Of a stretch of DNA of 64,000 nt, positions 33,033 through 44,348 are shown one piece after another; position 1 is the stretch's first letter; each line of letters begins with the position of its first letter. The position numbers and the translations under genes were made by a program. The DNA is from Puccinia triticina (lineage: Eukaryota; Basidiomycota; Pucciniomycetes; Pucciniales; Pucciniaceae): positions 744,001-808,000 of the forward strand of contig NC_070572.1 of NCBI RefSeq assembly GCF_026914185.1. The letters run 5' to 3'. The notes beneath the pieces were generated by a model. The model made no database searches. It had not been told where the DNA came from and worked only from the letters and a program-made list of their open reading frames with translations.

Positions 33033-34434
33033 GGCGAAGACTGAGCAAGAACGTGTGCCGTCGCAGGGGCAGACAAGATACAGAGCACTCGGGGGTTTTT
33101 GAGGGTCGAGTGAAGTGAGGAGGATGGATGGAGGCGCGGAGAAATGGAGGACGAGTGGGGCGCGGGTATTAATAGTTCTTGATGGGGCACACCGCCTACT
33201 CACTGGTGGAGCAGGGAGGACGAGTAGTGGACAAAGGCCATTGTCGACGCTGGCGATGGCCATCCACGCGCCAGGGAAGCGCTCATTTTCCGACCAACGG
33301 CCGTGTTTGGCGGGAGTGCAACTGGTCATTGTCTCTCTGGACTCGATCCAGCACTTGCGGTGCATGGAGTTGCGGTGCATGGAGTCGAGGACAATGGGGC
33401 GCCTTTGGTCCCCCGGAGCCTGTGTCCTCCATCAGCGGAGATTGGAAGGTCTCTGGACGGCTGCGTACATCGATCTGCTGCAGGAGCCTCCGCGGCAGGA
33501 CTCGGGGCAAGGATGGCCGACATTCGCACACAGAAACAGATGAATGGCGTCTTTGGGAACAAAGGAGCAGCCAATCATGGATTGGGTGCCCGCCTGCGGT
33601 ATTGGCAAAGCGGGGCCGAGACAAGGCATCCAAACTCTGCTTCGCCTCTGGAGCCTGGTGCCCCTGTGTCCTTCGTTGTTGGCCGAAGAAGAGGCTTGTC
33701 GAACGCTTGTTACGTAGTCCACACATGTGGAGCTTTGCAGGTTCCCCGCCATGAGGTTTACATACACCAAGAAAAGAAAGGGATCTTGGCTACAAGCCAC
33801 CGCGGCCGGCGAGACAACGGTTTTCCGAGGCTGTGGGGCGTCGGGCATTGTCCCCTTCCAAGGACGAGCAGCAGGCTTCCTGGCCAAAGGCGCCCCAAGG
33901 CCCCAGTGTCCAGAGACGAGAGACCGGCGCTCGATCGCCTGGCCTTGGCCCAGCAAGCAAGGAGAGCCGGGCGATCCGGAGCCGCCATCGGGGCACAGTT
34001 TGCACACATCGGCCGGAGCGGGTGTCGGAAAGACGACCCGGGAAGTCTTGCGGGCTGAAGCTGGAGGAGAGGGTCCTCGCCGAGAGAGCCCCCGGAGCCG
34101 CGGGACAGAGGGACACACACACACACTGCGGCCGGAAGCTCTCCGCGCCTACAAGCCGGCCCGCACTTCTACACACCCCGACATCTACATTATGTGTCTC
34201 TCACCATTCTCACACGTTCGAGCCGCCAACCAGGCTCGCAAACTAATACCCACACAGCCTCTAAAAACAAACACACACAGACACACAGACACACATGAAA
34301 AGACAGAGAGAGACAGAGAGACAGAGAAGGGCAGATCGAAAGAGGGCGAAGACAAAGCTATTCAAGAAGACGCGCGCGGCGTCCGACCCGCGAAGAGAAA
34401 GGGGGGGGGGGGGGAACGGAGGACGAGGGGGGTT
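33033..34434. other. GC-rich intergenic, no supported gene
   Basis: Promoter region of the 485-residue gene and 3' flank of the SH3/Ras-association gene. Many long open frames overlap on both strands (for example 33303-34058 plus, 33432-34124 minus), which is expected at this GC content. They lack motifs and splice structure. CA/GA microsatellite-like stretches lie at 34114-34128 and 34268-34330; a G run at 34400-34414. Confidence 0.6.
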
Positions 34435-37400
34435 CTAGAGCAGGAGGGCGTCGCGCAAGAGCCGGTCGAGGGTGCCGTCGAGGGCGTCGAGCGCGGCGGC
34501 CGAGTGGCCGAGGAAGGCGGCGATGTCGTCGGCCAGCAGGGCGCCGGAGTCGCCGGTGCTGGCGGACATGCCGGCGGCGGCGGAGCTGGAGGACGAGTCC
34601 TGCTGGGACGAGTCTTGCTGAGAAGAGTCTTGCTGAGAAGAGTCTTGCTGAGAAGAGTCTTGTTGAGACGAGTCTAGCTGGGACGAGTCTTGCTGAGAAG
34701 AGTCATGGAGGGACGAGTCATGCTGGGACGAGTCTAGCTGAGACGAGTCGTGGAGGGAAGAGTCCTTCGAAGACAGGAGGCCGGCCCGGCCGGCAGCCAC
34801 CGGCAGCCGGCCGCAGGCGACGCCTTCAGCGGCGACAGCGGAGGCGGGTTCGTCGAAGAAGGCGGCGAGAGCGGGGTGGGCGAGCCAGAGGGGCGGGGCG
34901 GGGGGCTTGCAGGCCCTGGGGTTGGGCCGCGACGCGGTCGTCGTCGAGGGCTCGGGCTCGGGCGCGGCAGCGAGGGAGGCGGAGAGCAGGACGAGGTTGA
35001 ACAAGACGTCCAAGCCGGCGCCGCCGTCGTGCTGGAGCTCGGGCCTGGGGGAGGAGGAGGGCGGAAGGAGGGCGCGTGGGGCGGAGGCAGGAAAGAGCAG
35101 CGGGACCCACGCCGGGCCCATGCCTTTCGGCCCAGCGGCGCGTCCGACGACCGGGCCCGCGGCAGCCGGAGGCCCAAGCGCCTCCCGATGCATCGACAGC
35201 CGCGAGTCGATGCCCCCGCCGCGTGTGGCGGAGGAGATGGGCGTGTAAGACGACGACTCGCCGGTGGGCGAGGTGGCGGTGAGCGGGGTGGTCGGCGACG
35301 CGCTGCCGTCGGCGTCCTCCAGGCTCGACGAGTTCGACCGGGCCGACGAGCCCGCGCTCGGCGCCCCCCCGTCCTCCCCCCGCCCCAGGAGGGTCTCCTC
35401 CATCCCGGCCGAGGGCTTCTGCTCGGCCGACGGCTTCCATGGCGGATGGGTGGACGCGTTGACTTTGGAGAGCACGCGCTGGATCCGGCTGTCCAGCGCC
35501 TCGGCAAAGAACGGCGCGGCTCCCCCTGCTCGGCTGGGCTCGGCCGGGGGGCCCTGTCTGCGCACGGTCCAGGCGAGCAGGTCGTCGGAGGCGTGGTTGA
35601 AGTCGCGGGAGGTCTGTCTGGAGGGGGGCATCTGGTCGATGGTGAGGTCGGCGACGCGGAGGGCCTCGATGGCCGAGTCGTCGTCCGTCTGGTGCTGCTG
35701 CAGCTGGCGCATGACCGAGGGACTGAGCCGGTTGACCGACGAGAGCGGGGACTCGGGCGCGCTTGCGTAGCCGTCCTCGGTCGACGGGCTGGCCGTCCGA
35801 GGGCCGTGGCTCCTCCTCTCCTGCACCTCGCTCTTCCCATGCTGCTGATGAGGGTGATGATGGGAAGGCTCGCCGGGGTCGCTGCTCAGCTCGCTCTCGA
35901 TCAGCGAGCTGATGTCGAACTCTTCCCCGCTCGGATCGATGTACGAGTAGCGATAGCTGTGGCGCTGGCCTGCGCCGGGGCCGCCGTCGAGGTCGTCGCC
36001 GCGTCTGCTGCGGATCGTCGCATGGTTGTGGAGGTTGATGTCGATGCCTTCATCGGCGTTGGGCTGGGTGGAGAGCACGGTGAGCGGGGCGGGCGAGACG
36101 ACCGGGGGGGTGCCGTTGAGCAAGCCAGACTCGACCGAGTGGATGGATTCCTGGGCGGTTTTGAACGAGCTTTGGGCCGAGGGCGCCGGGCGCGAAGGGG
36201 CCTTCTTGGCAGCTTGGAGCAGGCCCAGCTCGTCGGCAACCGCCCCCGCGAGGCCGCCCGCCGAGTTCCGCGGATGGTCTCTGCGGGGTGGAGGGTGATG
36301 GAGCAGGGCGCGGCGCAGGCTGAAGATCGGGTCCGAGGGCTGCAGGTCTTGGAGGGTGCCGAGGACGAAGGGGTGGTACTCTTGCGACCTCCGTCGGGCC
36401 TCTTTGGAGGTCCGGTCTGCTGGCCGGAAGATCGGCGGGACGCTGTACGCATCCAACACCTTCGAGATCAGATTCACCGGCACTTCTGTGGAACGAGGCG
36501 AATTCAGCTCGAGGACTTCTTGGATACACAAAGCCACAGCACACACCTGTTGGAGAGTCAGGCGCCTTCATAGACAACCCGTACCGGATCTTGGACGAGC
36601 TCCTGCGTTTGGAGATCTTATCATCGACGTCGTCGCCGCCGTCGACGACGCCCTCGGCGATCCCAAAGGCCTCGAGGGAATGCTCGATGGCCTCCGAGGT
36701 GTGGATGTTGCGGGGGAAGATGATGACTTTCTCGCGGAACGAAGTCGTCGAGGTCGTCGTCGTCGTCGTCGCGGAAGAAGAGGGGGATGAGGAGGAGCGG
36801 TAGGTGCGTTCGAGCAAGACGACCCGAGGAATAATAGCGTTAGACTGGGGGTCGAAGACCAGCCCCTCGGGCAAGTCCGCGGAATAGATCCGGACGCGCA
36901 TCGCGAAGCGCAGCGAGGGGGAGGAGGAGGTGATAGTGGCCGTGGAAGGCGAGGATGCGCAGGGCGACAGATTGAGGGGGTCGGAGGATGAGTCGGTCGA
37001 GCCGGCGCTCGAGAGCGCGCTCGGCGGGTTCCCGGCCTCGTATTGGGCCGGCGAGGCAGGCGAGGACGGGCTTGCGAGCGTGGCGGCGGGTGGTGGTGGC
37101 CGGTCGCGATGGGCGGAGGCGACGCCGTCCTCCTGGATCGGGGCCAGCGAGCCCGTGCGTTCCTGCTTCCGCCCGGGCGGGACCATCCCATTATTAAAGT
37201 GACTAGCGGGAAGAGAAGCGTGGCTTCGGTCGGAGGGTTGGGGATAGCGGTTGAGGTGGAACTTGACGGCGGAGTCGTCGCTGAAGTCGTTCATCCCAAG
37301 CCTAGAGATCGCAGGATTGAGCGAGAGATTCGAGGAGATAGAGGAGATGGATCCGACGGAGGATCTTTTGACGGAGGGCAGATGGAGCGCGGAGTGGCCG

Positions 37401-37729
37401 AGGGCCTCGTTCATGAGCTCGAACAAGCCGAGCGGGGTCTGGTGGTCATCGAGCACGGTTTCCTCGCCGGAGACGACGTCCTTGATCGTCAGGTAGTAGC
37501 TGGCCCGGTCGTCTTCGGTGGCGGAGACGTGGAAGCGTTGGAGGGCCTGGACGACGAGCTCCTGGGTGGTCGTCTGGGCGCTGAGAAGGACGGTCTTGAA
37601 GGTCGCCTCGCAGTCCACGTTGTCGCCCGCAAAGATCCGGAGCACGTTGAGCATCGGCACGTCCATCCCGGCGATCCCGGGCGAGCCGATCAGACTGCCC
37701 GGACGGACCCTGCCCGCTCCTCCTCCCCC

Positions 37730-37765
<36 letters not shown>

Positions 37766-39851
37766 GGAGTACGCAAGCCGCGTCGAGGCCGTGGAGCTGC
37801 CGGGGGAGAACGGCGAATGGAGGCCGAGACTGGGGGACGGGACGTTGGAGTTGAGCGGGGGATAGCTGGGCTTTTTCTGCGGGTGGTGACCAGCCCCATT
37901 GAGCTCGTTGATCTCCCTTGAGAGACTCTGCTGGCGATGGATGACCTCCTGAGCTTCCTCGTGCTGCTTCCTGAGCGCCGCGTCCGTCGAGAACAGGTCC
38001 TCGTTTTCCGAGGAGCCCATACGCCGGGCGTGTCCACCGGGAGAAGATCCTCCGTCGGTGTGCTGTTGCGGGGAAGTCAGGGAGCGGACGGAGTGTTCGG
38101 AGGGGCTGAGCGGGGATGAGGAGCGGTTTCGGTCGTGTTCGAGGGAGGATGATCGGGTGTCATCCAGCGGATCGGACTTGTTGGCCTTCTTGTCCTTCTT
38201 CCGCCCAAAGAAGCCGCTGAGCAGGCCGCCTGATTTCTTCTTCTCCTCCTTCTTGGTACTGCTGGTCTGCTTGGACGAGCCTTTTGTGCCGTCCTCTGCG
38301 GTATGCGAGTCGGTCGAATGGGCTTCGAGGGAGGCCGATAATGGCTCGCCATTCATGCGCTTGCTGGCCAGCTGTCGCAACGGACTCTCGGATGAGGATG
38401 CCGAGGTGGATCGTTGGCGGGTCTGGGCGATCGATTGAAGACATTTAGAATGTTGGGATGATGAAAGATGTGAATGAGACTTACTAGGTGGGAGCCACGA
38501 GAAGGGCTGGGTTGGTAGGCATCGATGGAGTAATCGGCCGTATCGCGAGCGATATCCGGCGTGAGAGTGAGTTTTTTAGTTTCGGCTTGAGAATGGGGGA
38601 TGAGCGGGAGGGAGGAAGTGGAAGCGAGCCTGTCGATGGAGAGGGTGGAAGCGTTCTTGGGCCCCCCGTTGGCGAGTGGGCCCTGCTGGGTGATGTTCCG
38701 GGCGGGCTCGGAGACGGCCTCCTTGGAGAAGGAGGTGTTGGCTGCCTGGGGCGAGTCGAGCTGGGCGCGCTGGACGGGCGACAGGCCTTTTCCGAGCTGG
38801 CTGCGCGAGTCGTCCTTGTTCGCGTTGCCCGGGCCGCCGCGGAGCGAGTCTGCCGAGGCGCGGGCAGCCAGCCGGAGCCTGGCCCAGCCGCTGGGCGACT
38901 TGGCGGCTTCTTCCGATTCGAGCGAGGTCTGGCGTGAGAGGGATTGCTCGGAGGCGACCTGGTGCTGGATCTGTTGTTGCAGCTGGTACTGGCGCTGCTG
39001 CTGCTTGTGTTCCTGTGCAAGCTGTTCTTCCAGCTGTTGGCGCTGAGAGTCGATCGTCGGTTTCAGCGCAGCGGAGTCGAGCTCGAGTACTGGGGCGCGT
39101 TCGGGGCGTTGAGGGGCCGTTGAGCTGCTCTCGGCAGCCGCAGCCACCTCGTCATCCACCACCACCACCACCTCCTCCTCCTCCTCCTCCTCCTCCTCGC
39201 TCTCCTCCTCCTCATCCTCGAAGCCTTCTTCGCCCTCCTCGAACTCGCCCTCGCCGTCCCAGTCGCCATCTGCGATCTCGTGTTCGTTCCCGCTCTCGCC
39301 CTCCTCCTCGTCGCTCCATTCGTTGCCGCTGTTTTCGAAGTAGGTGGGTGCAGTGAAGGCCACCGTTTTCCCCTTGCCCGTGCCGGGTGCGGGTGCGACT
39401 GGGGGTGGGGAGAAGTAGCCCGGGCCGATCATGGGTGGGGGTGCGGGCCCCTTGCGGCGATCCTGGGGGGATCTCGAGCGGACGGGATCGCCGGCGCTGG
39501 GGATGCGTTGGGAGAAGCGGGTCTGGGCAAGGGATGAGGCGGCGCCTGCTTGGACATCGACGGGGGTGGCGGAGGAGAGCTGTGTGGGGCAGAGTGGGTG
39601 AGTGTTAGGTGGTGTGTGTGAGCAGGGGGGATGGTGGTGGTGATGAGACTGACATCGACATTCCTGTGCTTGTTGAGACGGGCGAGGCGTTCGAAGGGTG
39701 TTTCGATGTTTTCGGCGGGGATGTATCCGACGGCGAGTGTTTTGAGTACGCGGATGAGCCACCAGTATGAGTTTGAGTCGTCGAGCAGGGTGAGTCGGTC
39801 GCCTTTGACGACTGACTGGATGTGTGTGTGTTTTTCTTGTTAGTTTTGTTT

Positions 39852-39884
<33 letters not shown>

Positions 39885-40190
39885 TTGCTTACCGCTTGTC
39901 CGTCTACTGTGGCTAGGAATGTGTGTAGTGCGTAGACTAGGGTGAAGTCGATGTCGTCTGAGCATGGGATGCTGGGTGTTGATGAGAGTGAGACTGAGTC
40001 GCTGAAGCTTGAGTCGCTTGCCCGGTCTGCCTCGTCATCCTGGTTGAGTTCGTGTTGCTGATGCTGTTGTTGCTGTTGCTGGTAGATTTCTTCGTCTTCG
40101 TCGTCGTCGTCGTCGTCTTCGTCCTCTTCTTCGTCGTCTTCGTCTTCTTCTTCGTGTTCTTCGTCTGCTGAGTTTCTGTATTTCTGTTGA

Positions 40191-40248
<58 letters not shown>

Positions 40249-40270
40249 GGATGGATGTTGCTGCTGCCAT
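34435..40270 (-). CDS. SH3 and Ras-association domain scaffold, 1,853 residues
   Basis: Predicted signalling or polarity scaffold acting at the cytoplasmic face. Five exons in phase: 40270-39893, 39815-39654, 39579-38485, 38422-36547, 36485-34435. The N terminus is a poly-Gln tract followed by an acidic Asp/Glu block. An SH3 domain spans about residues 110-170 and is split by intron 1: FTLVYALHTFLA, SYWWLIRV, then VGYIPAENIETP. Next come an acidic stretch, a Gln-rich coiled-coil-like segment, a basic patch near SGFFGRKKDKK, and a Ras-association fold at about 800-900 (NVLRIFAGDNVDCEATFK). A second RA-like segment follows near 1050-1170. The long C-terminal third is disordered, ending in DSSQQ-type repeats. 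The exact ortholog is not recognised; fungal SH3-RA proteins act in MAPK or polarity pathways, but that link is inference. Confidence 0.85.
34590..34760 (-). repeat. Tandem 15-bp repeats coding DSSQQ-like pentapeptides
   Basis: Roughly eleven copies of a 15-bp unit, with variants coding DSSQQ, DSSQL, DSSLH and DSSQH, lie near the C terminus of the scaffold. Five-codon units keep frame. Likely variable in copy number between isolates. Confidence 0.9.
39846..40250 (-). repeat. Two CAA/AAC triplet tracts, one coding poly-Gln and one in intron 1
   Basis: The stretch at 40190-40249 encodes about 17-19 consecutive Gln near the start of the scaffold. A second tract at 39846-39886 lies at the beginning of intron 1, just after the donor site. 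The intervening sequence also codes Gln and Asp/Glu runs. Confidence 0.9.
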
Positions 40271-43200
40271 CGTGGGCTGGTGGTAGTTGGCTGTTGACCG
40301 TCGAAAGTTGTCCTCGCAGTTGGCGGGAGTGGCTTGGCCTGATTATGTAAGCACACCGCCGAAAGATCACAAACCCAAAAAAAAACCAAAAAAAACCCAC
40401 TCACTCCACTCCACTCGACTCGCAGCTGTTTCATCCAAGACAAACAGCCCCCTGCCACCAACTGCAGGAAACCAACCCAAAGACACAACAAGGAAAAAAC
40501 CACGGAGAACTGGATCGAACATGCCCCAAGGCCGCAGCAAGCTCCTGCTCCGGGGCGAAGCCGATGCGCTCGAAAACATGCCCCCAAGCGCCGTTTGCCC
40601 ATGGCTCCAGCGCAGCCTATCGCACTCCGAACACACGACGAAAACGGGCAGGGCTCATGTGCGAGCGTGGATGGCTGGGGAAAGCTTATACTGCCCCCAC
40701 CGACGGCTGCAGGCCTCTGCCCCGCCGAAGCACTCTGGCTCGGGAAACGGGCCTATCAGCTTGGATCAGGACCTCCGAGGCTTTGCAGGCAAGTTCGTCG
40801 GAGCGCTGTGCGCACCGGCTGCTCTGCCCCATCCACACATCCACAGGAAAACCCTCAATCCTGGTCAGCGGAGCGTTCGCCGCCACAGGCGCGCCGCCTC
40901 CGAGCTCAAACGGACCATCAGAAGCGCTCCAGCCGCACAGATCAGCCCGTCTGGACTTCCTGGCGGCTTTGGGAGAGCTCTCGATGCCCCGCTGACTCCT
41001 CAATCAAGACCTCTCCCAAATCAGCAATCAGTGCACAAGTCGTGAGCTGGAGGGCCAGGACGCCGTTGTCCCTGCTACCATTAAGCGTCTGGGTGTGTAA
41101 CGTAAGATCTGGGAGGCTCCCAGACTCGCCGGGAAGCCCTCCGCTAGCCTGGAAGCCAGGAGGGGCCTGGCCAGGGAAAGCACCGTTGTGTGGTTGTGCG
41201 GACAGCCCAGCCGCCATCGCGCGCCTCCGGGACAGTGGTCGGTGCTCATGAGCGGTCCGTATTGCCCGGGCCCTTTCCGCGGTGTATTATCCCCAGAGAG
41301 ACGGAGCTGTCCCTCGGATGGGGCCCCGGCGGACTCGTCGAACGGGCGCAACAGGCCGCAGCCGACCCGGACACTCCGGCTGCCGATGGAGACGTGAGGA
41401 CGATCTCCCGGCTCAGGGCTGCGCGCACTGGCCCGTTCGGAGGCCCACTCCCTATCTTCACCAGCTGGTAATTCTGATAAACCGCTGGGCATCTGTAACA
41501 CGCCTAGGAACGTTTTCTCTTCTGCATTGAGAGATCCTTCGGCCCTTCGGCGGAAGCAAAGAGACGCCTTGCCAGGATAGCCCAAGCTCCGCTGGTTGTC
41601 TTGCCCATCAACGCCCCGCTTGTCGAGCGACTTCTTTCCAGCTGCTGGGCGACTCCCGCCTTATTCCGCTCCGTTCCTCGCGTACTCCTCGCCGTGCGAT
41701 GTGCCCAACTGCCTCGTTTATGTCCTCTCACTAGCGCCCTCCGGATGTGGGGTATCTTGTGGCCTGTTTTTTCCTTGCAGGTTGATGTTTCTTACATTCG
41801 TAGTGTGCCATGCGATGTCCCACACTACAATTAAAAAAAGAAGAAAAAAAAGAATGCGTTTGTGGCCTTCTCCGGTTGATGTGGGAAGGGTGTCAGAAAA
41901 CGGCTGGGCGCCAATGGCCACAATATGATGGCAGAAGACCGGCCCACCGTTTCGTGTGAGTTGAGCGAAACGGACGAGAGTGGGGGGACCCGGAAAACGG
42001 AGGCGGTGGGACACAGAGATGATACGAAAGAGACTGTACAATCGGATCCATCCCCCACGGCCAACCCCTTCCAGCCACGTGGCAAGGCCAAGTCGGGACA
42101 GACCAGCTCTGGGCCTGCACAGACGGTCTCCACACGCAGCCGATCCGCACACACGCCGTGCGGGATCCAGGCAGGGCTCTGGGCGGCCCCCCGTCTGCCC
42201 AGGCCGCTCTGCAAGCAGCAATCCCCCCCGGGAGACACCGGGCACCAGCCGCTGTTCAGCCGGTGTTCGTCTGGCTCATGGCGCGGCCCAGCGCTCCTCG
42301 GGCTTGGTGCTCTCCTTGAGCGGAAGGAACAACTGAGAGGTCGCACATGGAAGGCCTCCGAGCTCTTCCGGATAGCCGTGGCAAGCGCAGACAGTGCTCG
42401 CCCCCTTCGGGACGCGAGGACAGCGGCCCGCCCATGGCGCGTGAGAAGCGGGCCCTCTCAGCTGAGAGCCCTGCTACGTACAGGATCACATTATCTTTAC
42501 GTATCGGCTTCCGCGCCAAAGGATCAGCACATTCTCCGTCGGTCCTCTGCGATCTTCCCGCGAATTTTCGGGGCCTGGTCCGCTGCCTCTCATCCTCCAG
42601 ACTCATCCGCCACTTCTAGAGCAATCGATCCCGAAGGCCCATTACAGCCAGACACCCAGATCAGGCGATGCCGCTATCGAGGCTTGGAGCTGGGTAATTG
42701 TATCTCTCTTATTAATAATCATGTGCGACGATTGATTAAATAATTTCGCATTCATCATAACAATTGTAGCTTTTCTTCTTGGTGCGTGTATTTGCATCTT
42801 TTCACAATCCAAGCGCACTTTACCTTCCGCAATCTTCATATAAAGCCCCAGCATCATAAAGCTGCCCTGGGTAATTGGTATTCGCCAGCTCAGGAGTGTG
42901 GAAAGAGAATTCCATAATATATCTCTCCACCATTGTACACATCCTTCATCAATTTCAGGCATCTTTCATACACCACGGCGTTCATCATTCCTTATCGCAT
43001 TGTGCTCGGAATATATCTAGGAGGGTCTGCTTTTCACACCTTTCCCACTCTCATTCAGCGCGTGCGACCAGCCGTACATTCCGCAAACAGGTCAGCCTCT
43101 ACCTCTCCCAGCCTGACTAACAGTACCACATTGCTTTCAATCGCCACGTCCCCAACGTGTTTTTCACATCTTATTTTCCAAGTGTCTTATCCACCTCCGC

Positions 43201-43400
43201 AAATCAGGAGAGTTGCTCATGAGCTAATTCAAGAATGACCTATACTATTTCAAATCCACTCGCTGTTTTTTGTTTTGTTTTGTTTAGGCACTTCACATTC
43301 ATTGATTTGGTGGACGAACCTAGGATTTTGGAAGCACATTAGAGCTCTTATCGACTTTCCATCAATCATTCATCGTCGCATTCGAGAACCAGAGATAAAG
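40271..43400. other. GC-rich intergenic between divergent scaffold and velvet genes
   Basis: About 3.1 kb without a supported gene; it holds both divergent promoters. Long overlapping frames on both strands from 40.3 to 42.7 kb have no motif or splice pattern. Composition turns AT/CT-rich after 42700, consistent with the velvet-gene leader. A 5' non-coding exon for either gene is possible but cannot be shown. Confidence 0.55.
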
Positions 43401-44348
43401 ATGGCACATCAACTGTGAGCCATCTCAATCTCTGTCGATGATGATCATCTCTTTTATCCGACGTCAATCTTCCCCCCTGTGGAAGCTCGACTGACTTAAA
43501 ATGTAATAAAGCAGCATCAACTTGAATCTCCTTCAACCGCCGGTATGTGGCATGAAATTAGATGCACAGCGGTTCCCCGGGGGATTAGGACAGACGCCTG
43601 TCATGCCATGTCTCGTGGCGAAAGGGGAAGCTGCGGATGGCATTGCCCAACAAAGGTTAGTTACGTTTGACTTATTATCAGCATCAACATGCTGAACTTT
43701 CTTATTCTCGTCTCTCTTCTTACAGTGTACCTTGGGACAGGTATGAGTGTGCCCTCGAGCTATACGACGAGGAAGGGTTAGTTCGACTTCAAGACGATCT
43801 GTTTTTTGGATTGCACCCGGTCAGCTACCGATTGATCCCCTCCATGGAGGATCAAAGCCAACTTGATGTGCTCTTCATCTTCAATGAAATCATAATTCGA
43901 CAGACTGGATTCTATCGGATACGCGTCATCCTATACGAAATTGGGTAAATAAAACATCTCACGCACTTTTTTCCCGTACCTTCAAAAGTCTTTAGGCATG
44001 CTGCAACAAAATCTTATCAGTGTGTCGGTAGAGTTTCAACATTCTTATTAACATCTTGGTATGCTAATTCCGCTGGAACCAGTCGACGACGAGTGATTTC
44101 GAGCGTCATGACGGACCGATTTGAGATTGTGGAGTTTGACCAGTTTCCTAGAGGGGCAAATGATGCTCGTTAGTGCCACGTTTTTACACTGTCTAAATGC
44201 CAGAGAGCGCGTCTAATCCGGGTGAATTTTCAAAGTTTTAACGCCATTTAGCCGGCACTTGAGAAACCACGGCGTCGTACTACACTTGCCTCCAGAGACT
44301 GACAGCATCGACTGGGACGAATACCCGACAATCAACGGTGTTTTGTAG
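43401..44348 (+). CDS. Short velvet-domain protein (five exons)
   Basis: Velvet proteins are fungal DNA-binding regulators of development and secondary metabolism. Exons in phase: 43401-43414, 43515-43655, 43726-43944, 44083-44172, 44252-44348, giving 186 residues. Velvet-like blocks appear in order: LQPPVCG at the N terminus (compare the QQP...CG start of the domain), YECALELYDEEG, DVLFIFNEIIIRQTGFYRI (compare the FpDLSVR.eGrFRL block), ILYEI, then SSVMTDRFEIVEF and the closing RHLRNHGVVLHLP. There is little outside the domain, so the protein is smaller than the usual VelB/VosA. The first exon of 14 bp is inferred from phase only, and the last intron uses GTGCCA, so both ends are less sure than the middle. 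Confidence 0.7.

Noticed and set aside
33115..34246. Open frames of up to 250 codons between the two minus-strand genes
   Set aside because: Same compositional effect; opposite-strand frames overlap and none has a domain.
40287..42743. Open frames of 180-270 codons upstream of the SH3/RA gene
   Set aside because: No motifs, no intron structure, and overlap between strands; treated as promoter and spacer DNA.
43727..44172. Velvet gene ending at the TAG at 44171-44173
   Set aside because: A donor GTGCCA at 44173 joins in phase to a further exon that encodes the expected closing velvet segment, so the stop is removed by splicing.
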